Assembly (NCBI GenBank): GCA_945874835.1 | Contig: CAMCJM010000009.1 | Span: 1 to 35,889 of the forward strand | Reading direction: 5' to 3' | DNA: 35,889 nucleotides | Source of the DNA: Pseudomonas synxantha | GTDB lineage: Bacteria; Pseudomonadota; Gammaproteobacteria; Pseudomonadales; Pseudomonadaceae | In this document: positions 29,376 through 35,889 of the stretch, one piece after another | Position numbering within the stretch: position 1 is the stretch's first letter | How the letters are laid out: each line of letters starts with the position of its first letter | The notes under the pieces: generated by a model | The model's database searches: none | What the model was told of the DNA's origin: nothing | The model's input: only the letters and a program-made list of their open reading frames with translations | Program-made: the position numbers and the translations under genes

Positions 29376-32330
29376 TCAAGGGCTGCCAAGGTGCAGCGTG
29401 GTGGCGACGCGACCATCGGCGTCGGCCTGGACACTGTTGACATCCAACAAGTGAATTCGTTCGTCGGCCAGGCCACCACGGTCAACCAGGTAGTCCTTAA
29501 TTTCAGCGGCTCGCGTCTGGGCCAACTGACGTTGCAACAGTACACTCTGCGCCCAGGATTGCAACACGGCATCGCGCATCTTGGTATGGCGCTCTTGCTC
29601 GGGCAGTTCGCGCCATTCAGCCGGCGGTTGCTGGTTGAGGCGTGCGCGATAAATGCCCTCGATGAGAATGGCTTTGTCGTCTTCATCGACAATCAAGTCG
29701 CTGGGTTGTGCGGGAACTTTGTCGCCGCGCCGTTGCAGGATTTTGTACCAGGTGCTCTGGTATTCACGCTCCAAACGAGCCTCTGCCAACGGCGGCCCGT
29801 CGTTGCTCAGCGCGCTCATGCCTTCGATTTCCAGGTGCAGCGTCGGGCGCTCTTTAAGTGCGTTGGCCAGCATGTCCAAGGCTTTTTGCGCGTCCGCGTC
29901 GAGCGAGCTATCACCGGCGGCGAAGCGCACTGTACTGAGGTCAACATCGCTGCCGCCGCTGACCAGCCCCCCGATAAATTTGAACGGCGCCTGTGCGGCG
30001 CGCAGCACCAGATTACGCAGGGTCTGCCAGACGATGGGCATAACGCTGAACTCAGGGCTGTTTAGATTGCCCTGTACGGGTAATTGGATTTCGATATTGC
30101 CTTTAGTGTCCTTAAGCAGGGCCACGGCGAGTCGAATCGGCAGGTCCATGGCGTCTTTGCTGTCGACCTTCTCGCCCAGTTGCAGGTCTTCCAGCAGCAG
30201 TTTGTTTGTGGCGTTAAGGTTTCCTTTCTCGATTTTGTAATGCAGATCGAGATTGAGACGGCCTTTGCGGATGCGGAAACCGGCGAACTTGCCGGAGTAG
30301 GGCGTCAGGGTGGTTAGCTCGACGTTTTGGAAGCGGGTAGCGATATCCAGGCTGTTCATCGGGTCGAACGGTGTGAGCTGGCCTTTGATGCTGACCGGTG
30401 CGTATTTATCGACCTTGCCGGTGATGTCGATGCTGACAGCATTTGGGCTTTGATTATTCAGGGTGCCGATCTTGCCGTTGAGTTGGCCAATGGCGGTGGC
30501 GAAGTTGGGGCGCAGGCTGAAATCAGCAAAGTTGGCCGAGCCATCCTGAATGCTGATACCACCGATACGGATAGGCAGCGGTTCTTCGGCTGTTGCTTTG
30601 CTCTGCTCGGAGTTGGCGGGTTGTGGCACCAGCAGATCGTTGATGTTGGTGGTCAGGTCTTCGTTGATGATGAAGCGCACATAGGGCTGTTGCAGCTTGA
30701 CCTGGCCGATCGCCAGGCCCTTGCCGTGTTGATAGTCGATTCCGGTCACCAGCACTTGCTGCCATTTGAGCAAGTCGCGGTCTTTGAGGGTGTCGAGGGT
30801 GTGCAGTTGGTTGATTTCGGCTTGCCCGCTGATGCTGAGCGCCAGCGGCTCGACGCTTTGCAGGTCAACTGCTAAGTCGCTGCCAAGCCGACCGCTGCGC
30901 AGTTCCAAGCGCACGAAGGGGCTCAGGTAGGTCTGTGCCAGACGTAGGTCGATATCGCGGGTGGCCACTTGCAGCTTGGCCGTGGTGGGTGTCAGTTGCA
31001 CTTGGCCGGCGACGTTGATTTGCCCGGTTTTATTCACGCCGGTGTCGAGTTTGAACGTGAAAGGCGAGGTGCCCAGGCTGTCAAAATCGCTCAGGTCGAG
31101 GTTCAGCGGCGCGAGTTCCAGTTTGACTTCTGCGCCAGTGGCGCGGTCGCTCAGGTGCACCTGGTAGTTACGCAGTTGCATATCACGCAGGATGAATTGC
31201 CACGGTTTGTCAGGCGTTTGTGCTTGGTCTTTCGTGGTTACCGGCTCAGCAGATTGTTCTGCGGTGATCGCTTCGCTCGGAGCGCTTGAGCTCAAGCCAC
31301 CCTCATCTGTAGCCGGTTTTGCGGGTTGGCTGGCCAGTAATTTTTGCCAGTCGAGTTGGCCATCGGCTTCGCGCGCAGCCCAAGTTTCGAGCTTCTGGCT
31401 TCTGATTTTGCCGACGATGACTTGCTGTTTGGCCAGATCAACGCTGGTTTCGCTGATATCCAGGCTTTCCAGGCGCAGCAGCGGTTTGTCTGCCGGGCTC
31501 TTGATGGCAAAGCGGCTGACGCTCAGTTGAGTATTGCTCAGCAGCAGTTCGGTGCCTTTGGCCAGGTTTAGGCTGTAGTCGCTGCTCAGGTTAACGGCGC
31601 CGTCTTCAAGGACCAGAGGCAGCGCATCGCGCACGTAGGGCCAGAAGGCTTTCAGCTTGCCATCGGTGATTTTCAGACTGCCGCTGGAGCTGATTGGCAC
31701 CAGGCTGATGCGCCCAGTCCAATCGATCCGCCCGCCGCTGGGGCCGGTGGCCACCAGGCTCATTTCGGCATTGTCGTCGGGCAGGGTGCTGAGGTTGAAC
31801 AGTTCTACGTTGAGGTCGTCGTAGAGGAACTCAATGGGCTCGCTGGGGCGCAGATCCTGAAAGTGCAGGTTGCCGCCGCTCAGCTTAATCCGCGCGATGC
31901 GCAGCGGGAGCGGCTCGCCGGTGGACGCTTCGGTCTGCTGTTCTGGGCTGGCGGGTAGCTTGAACAACTGCGTCAGGTTGAGTTGGCCGTCGTTATCAAA
32001 GAGGATCTGGCTGTGCGGCTTATCCAGTTCAACGTCCGCCAGATGCAGCATGCCGCGCCACAAGCTGTCGATTTGCAGATTGGCATACAGGCGTTCGAAG
32101 GCGATCTGCTGCTGCTCGGCTTCGCCAATCTGCAGGCCCCAGAGGCTGAGCTCCAGGCTGAACGGGTTGAGTTGCAAGCGCTGCAGGCTGGCGGGTACAG
32201 CGGCGTATAGCGCCAGTTGCTGGTTGGCAATGCGCAGGGCGATGCCCGGCAAAATCAGAAAGCCCAGCAGGCTGTAGAGGGTCACGGCGATGGCCATTGC
32301 GCTGACCGCGCGCTTTATTCCTTTAAGCAT
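29376..32330 (-). CDS. DUF748 (AsmA-like) envelope protein
   Basis: A 984-residue protein with one N-terminal membrane helix (about residues 8-33, AIAVTLYSLLGFLILPGIAL), followed by long repeated beta-rich segments of the DUF748/AsmA type: LNPFSLELSLWGLQIGE, repeated phrases such as PLPIRIGGISIQDGSANFADFSL, and IELDLHYKIEKGNLNATNKLLLEDLQLGEKV-like pattern near the end (seen as LDLHYKIEKGNLNATNKL). AsmA-like proteins form long bridges thought to move lipid between membranes. The C-terminal 200 residues (from VDLSTVRFAAGDSSLDADAQKAL) resemble an OmpA-like peptidoglycan-associated fold. This suggests an inner-membrane-anchored protein reaching the cell wall; the exact role is unknown. It leads the operon with two DUF2845 genes. 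Confidence 0.85.
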   Translation of the reverse strand: MLKGIKRAVSAMAIAVTLYSLLGFLILPGIALRIANQQLALYAAVPASLQRLQLNPFSLELSLWGLQIGEAEQQQIAFERLYANLQIDSLWRGMLHLADVELDKPHSQILFDNDGQLNLTQLFKLPASPEQQTEASTGEPLPLRIARIKLSGGNLHFQDLRPSEPIEFLYDDLNVELFNLSTLPDDNAEMSLVATGPSGGRIDWTGRISLVPISSSGSLKITDGKLKAFWPYVRDALPLVLEDGAVNLSSDYSLNLAKGTELLLSNTQLSVSRFAIKSPADKPLLRLESLDISETSVDLAKQQVIVGKIRSQKLETWAAREADGQLDWQKLLASQPAKPATDEGGLSSSAPSEAITAEQSAEPVTTKDQAQTPDKPWQFILRDMQLRNYQVHLSDRATGAEVKLELAPLNLDLSDFDSLGTSPFTFKLDTGVNKTGQINVAGQVQLTPTTAKLQVATRDIDLRLAQTYLSPFVRLELRSGRLGSDLAVDLQSVEPLALSISGQAEINQLHTLDTLKDRDLLKWQQVLVTGIDYQHGKGLAIGQVKLQQPYVRFIINEDLTTNINDLLVPQPANSEQSKATAEEPLPIRIGGISIQDGSANFADFSLRPNFATAIGQLNGKIGTLNNQSPNAVSIDITGKVDKYAPVSIKGQLTPFDPMNSLDIATRFQNVELTTLTPYSGKFAGFRIRKGRLNLDLHYKIEKGNLNATNKLLLEDLQLGEKVDSKDAMDLPIRLAVALLKDTKGNIEIQLPVQGNLNSPEFSVMPIVWQTLRNLVLRAAQAPFKFIGGLVSGGSDVDLSTVRFAAGDSSLDADAQKALDMLANALKERPTLHLEIEGMSALSNDGPPLAEARLEREYQSTWYKILQRRGDKVPAQPSDLIVDEDDKAILIEGIYRARLNQQPPAEWRELPEQERHTKMRDAVLQSWAQSVLLQRQLAQTRAAEIKDYLVDRGGLADERIHLLDVNSVQADADGRVATTLHLGSP

Positions 32331-32429
32331 AAATACGTCAACTTTCCCGACGAGAAGTGCTCAGGAGTATGGCATGCACGCGCCGCTGTGCAGAAGTTCA
32401 GCAGGCTTTTCTGTGGCTCGCTGTGCGCT

Positions 32430-33446
32430 TTAGAAATGCAAAATCAGCGTTTTCAGCGGTGGTTGGCCATCGAGCGACGGGAAGTCCGCGGCCGGTGGCA
32501 GTACGTGGCAGTCGCGCACCGGGCGGCCGAGTTTGTCAGCGCAGCGCAGCACCTGTTCGCGCCAGTCAGTCATGGCGACTTTAGCCAAGTTGTTGCAGCA
32601 GATCAGGACACCATTGTCAGCGGTGGCGAGAATCGCTGGCTTGAGCAGGCTTTGATAGTCGCGCAGTAAATCAACCGTACCAAAGGCGCTCTTGGCCCAG
32701 GCCGGCGGGTCGAGCAGTACGAGGTCAAACTGGCGTTGTTCAAGGCGCGGATACGGCGGCAGTTTATGCCCGCGCCGCGCGGTGATGGGCAGCCCGGCCA
32801 GTTGGCGAATGGCTGGGAAGTAGTCGGATTGGACAAATTGCATGGCTGCGAACTGTGGGTTGAGCGCGCCATTTTCGCGGCCGACGGCCAGGTTGCCTTC
32901 GGCAAAATCCAGATTGACGACGTCACGGGCTCCGCCAGCAGCGGCGCTCAGGCCAACACCGCAGGTGTAAGCAAATAGATTGAGTACGGATTGCCCCGCG
33001 CTGTGCGCTTTGACCCAGCCACGGGCGTTGCGCAGGTCAAGAAACAGCAGCGGGTCTTGTCCCGCATGACGCCCACGTACGCGGTAATTGAGGCCCCATT
33101 CATGGCCGATCAGGTCGGCTAGCGCGGCGGGTTCGGCTTGGTAGACGGGGTCTGTGCGGTCAATGCGTGAGTTGCCTTGGCTGCGGTCGTTGTATACCCG
33201 CAATAACGGCTGATTCAGGTGGCTGCAGATCAGTGCGTGGGCGGCCAGCAAATCATCACGGCTGAGTGGCTGGTGAAAGGTCTGTACCAGTAATTGCTCA
33301 CCGTAACGGTCGATGGTCAGACCGCCTGCGCCTTCCTGGCTGCCGTGGAACAGGCGATAACAATCGGTGCCCTGGCTGTGCAGTTCGGTGAGCAGCTTTT
33401 CGCGGTTATTCAGTGCGGCGCGCAGCGCCTGATCGAGAGAGGGCAT
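32430..33446 (-). CDS. Class I SAM-dependent methyltransferase, RlmI-like
   Basis: A 338-residue protein from ATG 33446; the frame opens at GTG 33485, and neither start has a good ribosome site. The N-terminal part has GSQEGAGGLTIDRYGEQLLVQ, matching the region after the PUA domain of RlmI-type 23S rRNA (cytosine-5) methyltransferases. The catalytic domain has VLNLFAYTCGVGLSAAAGGA (SAM motif I), VVNLDFAEGNL (motif II acidic residue) and LVLLDPPAW (motif IV), then LICCNNLAKV where RlmI has a CSG-type motif. It is shorter than RlmI (about 396) because the PUA domain is missing. Substrate is probably rRNA; not proven. Confidence 0.8.
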   Translation of the reverse strand: MPSLDQALRAALNNREKLLTELHSQGTDCYRLFHGSQEGAGGLTIDRYGEQLLVQTFHQPLSRDDLLAAHALICSHLNQPLLRVYNDRSQGNSRIDRTDPVYQAEPAALADLIGHEWGLNYRVRGRHAGQDPLLFLDLRNARGWVKAHSAGQSVLNLFAYTCGVGLSAAAGGARDVVNLDFAEGNLAVGRENGALNPQFAAMQFVQSDYFPAIRQLAGLPITARRGHKLPPYPRLEQRQFDLVLLDPPAWAKSAFGTVDLLRDYQSLLKPAILATADNGVLICCNNLAKVAMTDWREQVLRCADKLGRPVRDCHVLPPAADFPSLDGQPPLKTLILHF

Positions 33447-33495
33447 GCGCGGCGACTCGAAAAAGAAGGGCGCGCAGTTTACCACTGCGCTTTTC

Positions 33496-33553
33496 GAGGG
33501 GAGCAGCTTTAGCCGCGATGCTTAAGATTTAAAGCGCGCGGCTAAAGCCCCTC
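33496..33553. repeat. REP-like inverted repeat
   Basis: GCTTTAGCCGCG (33506-33517) and CGCGGCTAAAGC (33537-33548) form a perfect 12-bp pair, flanked by GGGG/CCCC. The words GGGAGGGGCTTTAGCCGCG are typical of Pseudomonas REP elements. It sits between the methyltransferase start and a 64-bp repeat. Confidence 0.75.
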
Positions 33554-33571
33554 CCACAAGATCCACAGCGC

Positions 33572-33635
33572 GTAGGGGGATGTCGCTGTTTACATCCACC
33601 ACAGCGGTGGATCGGTGAAGCATGATCCAGCCTAC
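33572..33635 (+). repeat. 64-bp dispersed repeat, copy 1
   Basis: It begins GTAGGGGGATG and ends CAGCCTAC, with internal CATCCACC and GGTGGA. An ungapped comparison to copy 2 (35820-35883, opposite strand) gives about 41 of 64 identical positions, concentrated at the ends and in CATCCACC. It ends 3 bp before the thiolase stop codon. Confidence 0.65.
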
Positions 33636-33638
33636 TTA

Positions 33639-34820
33639 TCAGTTCCTTTCAATGGCCAGCGCTACGCCTTGGCCGCCACCGATGCACAGGGTGGCGAGGC
33701 CTTTTTTGGCGTCACGCTTGATCATTTCGTGCAGCAGGCTGACCAGCACGCGGCAGCCCGAAGCGCCAATCGGGTGGCCGAGGGCGATGGCGCCGCCGTT
33801 GACGTTGACCTTGCTGGCATCCCAGCCCAGTTCTTTACCGACGGCCAAGGCTTGCGCGGCGAAGGCTTCGTTGGCTTCGATCAGGTCCAACTCATCCAGC
33901 TGCCAGCCGGCTTTGGCCAGGCAGCGCTGGGTCGCGCCGACCGGGCCGATGCCCATGATCGCCGGGTCGACGCCGGCACTGGCGTAGCTGGCAATTTTGG
34001 CCAATACCGGCAGGCCGAGTGCCTTGGCTTTCTCTGCGCTCATCATCAGCACCGCTGCCGCACCGTCGTTGAGGCTGGAGGCGTTGCCAGCAGTAACGCT
34101 GCCCTCTTTTTTAAACGCGGGCTTGAGCTTGCCCAGCGATTCGGCGGTGGTGCCGGCGCGCGGTTGCTCGTCGGTGACGAAGGCCACGGGGTCGCCTTTG
34201 CGCTGGGGAATGAGGGTTGGGGTGATTTCAGCCGCGAAGCGTCCGGCTTCGATGGCCGCTACGGCTTTCTGCTGCGAGGCAGCGGCAAAGACATCTTGTT
34301 CTTCACGGCTGATGCCGTACTTGTCCACCAGGTTTTCGGCGGTGATGCCCATGTGGTAATCGTTGAAGGCATCCCACAGGCCGTCAGTGATCATGCTGTC
34401 AATCAGCTTGGCATGGCCCATGCGCAGGCCAGTGCGTGCGCCGGGCATGACGTAGGGGGACAGGCTCATGTTTTCCATGCCGCCGGCAATGACCACGTCG
34501 GCGTCGCCGCAGCGAATCGCTTGGGCGGCCAGGTGCAAAGCCTTGAGGCCTGAGCCGCAGACTTTGTTCAGGGTCAATGCGGGTACGGCATGCGGCAAAC
34601 CGGCAAGAATCACCGCTTGGCGCGCCGGATTCTGCCCGCTGCCTGCAGTGAGTACCTGACCGAGGATCACTTCATCAACCTGTGCGCCGTCCAAGCCTGT
34701 TTGCGCCAATAACTGGCGGATTACTGCAGCGCCCAGTTCAGGGGCCGGGATGGCAGCCAGTGCACCCTGAAAACTGCCGATGGCGGTGCGGGTGGCGGCA
34801 ACGATGACAACCTCTTGCAT
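33639..34820 (-). CDS. Acetyl-CoA C-acetyltransferase (thiolase)
   Basis: A biosynthetic-type thiolase that joins two acetyl-CoA to acetoacetyl-CoA (or the reverse). The 393-residue protein has the full catalytic set: Cys88 in NKVCGSG, His349 in [14 protein letters not shown] and Cys379 in CIGGGQG, plus [14 protein letters not shown], the family loop. Numbering and length fit the PhaA/AtoB group. ATG 34820 has GAGGA at 10 nt upstream. No partner genes of poly-hydroxybutyrate synthesis are adjacent, so the pathway is not clear from context. It follows an MpaB-like gene after 96 nt on the same strand. Confidence 0.94.
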   Translation of the reverse strand: MQEVVIVAATRTAIGSFQGALAAIPAPELGAAVIRQLLAQTGLDGAQVDEVILGQVLTAGSGQNPARQAVILAGLPHAVPALTLNKVCGSGLKALHLAAQAIRCGDADVVIAGGMENMSLSPYVMPGARTGLRMGHAKLIDSMITDGLWDAFNDYHMGITAENLVDKYGISREEQDVFAAASQQKAVAAIEAGRFAAEITPTLIPQRKGDPVAFVTDEQPRAGTTAESLGKLKPAFKKEGSVTAGNASSLNDGAAAVLMMSAEKAKALGLPVLAKIASYASAGVDPAIMGIGPVGATQRCLAKAGWQLDELDLIEANEAFAAQALAVGKELGWDASKVNVNGGAIALGHPIGASGCRVLVSLLHEMIKRDAKKGLATLCIGGGQGVALAIERN

Positions 34821-34916
34821 AACGCAGTCCTCACAAAGTGACAGGCGCGGCAGGCCGCGAAAGGTCGCTATGGTGGCACAGCGGCTTTGCTGGCGGCCAG
34901 CGTGTGAACTGCTCGG

Positions 34917-35795
34917 TCACTGCAACGGCGGCAGATTTAACCGTCGGCGGGCGCAACTGACCGCACCGCCGCGCACTGCCCAGCGAAGCGTGGGCGCAAG
35001 GCTGTGTACGCCGGCCTGGATGATCCGGCTGCGCGCCGGGCTCACTGTTTGGCCAAGCATGTGCTGCGCCCAGTCAGGTAACAGGTCGATACCGGTTTGC
35101 ATCATCCATTTGCCCGCAGGCACTGCCAGAGCACTTGGCGCGGGGGCGGCGAGCAGAATGCGCAGAATCTCCAGCGAGCGCTCATCGCAACGCAGTTCCG
35201 GGCGGACTGCGTGCAGATAAGTGGCAACTTCGGCGCGCGAACGGGGCACGTGGGTTGCCCCTAGGCGTTCGGCTATCAAGGCGATCTCGGCGTAGTAGCG
35301 GTCTTGATCGGCGGCGCTGAGGTGCGGGTTGCGGTAACGCAGATGGGCCTGAAGAAAACTATGGACTTCGGCCACGTGCACCCAAGTCAGTAACGCCGGG
35401 TCGCTGGCTGCGTAAGGGTGGCCATCTGCGGCGTTGCCGGTGACCTTGAGATGGATGGTCTTGACCTTTTCGATCAGCCACTCGGCATCGGCGCGCGAGC
35501 CATAGGTGGTGCCGGAAATGAATTGCCCGGTGCGTCGCAGGCGGCCGAGCAAGTCCTGGCGAAAATTGGAGTGATCCCACACGCCGGCCAATGCCAGCGG
35601 GTGCAGGGCTTGAAGCAGCAGTGCGCTGATCCCGCCAATCAGCATGCTGGTGAAGTCGCCATGCACCTGCCAGCTCACGGAGTCCGGGCCGAACAGACCG
35701 GGATCGCCTTTGGGGTTCTCAAAGTCGATCTGGCCCAGGGCGATACCGCTCAGGCTGAGGACTTGCGCTTCGATACGGCGGCGAAGAAATTCCAT
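34917..35795 (-). CDS. Oxygenase MpaB family / DUF2236 protein
   Basis: A 292-residue product from ATG 35795; an in-frame GTG at 35840 would put the start inside the 64-bp repeat, so I prefer the ATG. It has the DUF2236 (MpaB/rubber oxygenase Lcp-like) landmarks: GDFTSMLIGGISALLLQALHPLALAGVWDHS, the GRLRRTGQFISGTTYG stretch, and WVHVAEVHSFLQAHLRY, with the His residues expected to bind haem in this superfamily. The C-terminus LPDWAQHMLGQTVSPARSRI is also typical. Substrate is unknown. It sits upstream of the thiolase on the minus strand and both are bracketed by the 64-bp repeats. Confidence 0.84.
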   Translation of the reverse strand: MEFLRRRIEAQVLSLSGIALGQIDFENPKGDPGLFGPDSVSWQVHGDFTSMLIGGISALLLQALHPLALAGVWDHSNFRQDLLGRLRRTGQFISGTTYGSRADAEWLIEKVKTIHLKVTGNAADGHPYAASDPALLTWVHVAEVHSFLQAHLRYRNPHLSAADQDRYYAEIALIAERLGATHVPRSRAEVATYLHAVRPELRCDERSLEILRILLAAPAPSALAVPAGKWMMQTGIDLLPDWAQHMLGQTVSPARSRIIQAGVHSLAPTLRWAVRGGAVSCARRRLNLPPLQ

Positions 35796-35819
35796 GAAAT
35801 AGGCGGTTCGCTTACTGAT

Positions 35820-35883
35820 GTAGGGTGGGTCGCGCTCCACCGGGTGGGGCCATGGGTGGATGAGCCGCGCGTCATCCCCCTAC
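35820..35883 (-). repeat. 64-bp dispersed repeat, copy 2 (inverted relative to copy 1)
   Basis: On the minus strand it begins GTAGGGGGATG and ends CACCCTAC, with CATCCACCC and GGTGGAGCG inside. The outer bases also form an inverted pair (ATGTAGGG 35818-35825 with CCCTACAT 35878-35885), so it could fold. It lies upstream of the MpaB-like gene at the right edge of the window. Confidence 0.65.
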
Positions 35884-35889
35884 ATCCGA

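Noticed and set aside
29391..30065. 224-codon plus-strand frame opposite the DUF748 gene
   Set aside because: Antisense of a real gene with strong N-terminal signal and family pattern; no domain or ribosome site in the plus-strand frame.
33615..34553. 312-codon plus-strand frame opposite the thiolase
   Set aside because: The thiolase on the other strand has complete catalytic motifs; the plus-strand frame has none.

Overview
The window is a stretch of core chromosome from a Pseudomonas species. The gene order bamE(omlA)/fur/recN/grpE-dnaK-dnaJ/dapB/carAB/greA/yhbY/rlmE-ftsH-folP-glmM/tpiA-secG-tRNA-Leu/rimP-nusA-infB-rbfA-truB-rpsO-pnp is the one I know from Pseudomonas, and the proteins look pseudomonad throughout (single-cysteine Fur, 638-residue DnaK, 701-residue PNPase). 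It does not look like P. aeruginosa: carA and carB are adjacent here, whereas I recall an extra gene between them in strain PAO1. No phage, transposase, CRISPR array or rRNA is visible.

Layout. (1) Positions 1-2,500: outer-membrane assembly lipoprotein gene (truncated by the window edge), iron regulator fur, and convergent SOS gene recN with a LexA box. (2) 2,400-6,350: heat-shock chaperone genes grpE, dnaK and dnaJ, headed by a near-consensus sigma-32 promoter. (3) 6,400-12,740: dapB (lysine/cell wall), carA-carB (carbamoyl phosphate for arginine and pyrimidines) behind a leader that looks like an attenuator, greA, and a small membrane protein gene. (4) 12,786-19,500: yhbY divergent from rlmE, then ftsH, folP, glmM, tpiA, secG and tRNA-Leu(GAG). 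(5) 19,520-28,630: a strong promoter, a tRNA-like leader with two terminators, then the translation/RNA-metabolism genes rimP to pnp. (6) 28,750-35,889, minus strand: an AsmA-like DUF748 gene with two small secreted DUF2845 paralogues, a rRNA methyltransferase-like gene, a thiolase and an MpaB/DUF2236-type oxygenase. The last two genes are bracketed by two inverted copies of a 64-bp repeat.

Most genes are conventional; the unusual material lies in the spaces between them. The best candidate for something undescribed is 19,566-19,639. There the position held by an initiator tRNA gene (metY) in enterobacteria contains a sequence that keeps cloverleaf-like stems and extensive resemblance to initiator tRNA, but has lost the CAU anticodon, the T-loop, the CCA end and the initiator C1:A72 mismatch. 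It sits just after a strong promoter and just before two terminators. Other points of interest are the carA leader (10-codon ORF ending in a terminator loop), a second sigma-32-like promoter using the grpE stop codon, a terminator-like hairpin inside the start of folP, a serine in the FtsH Walker A motif, and the rpsO-pnp spacer. Comparisons to other genomes are from memory; no search was run.
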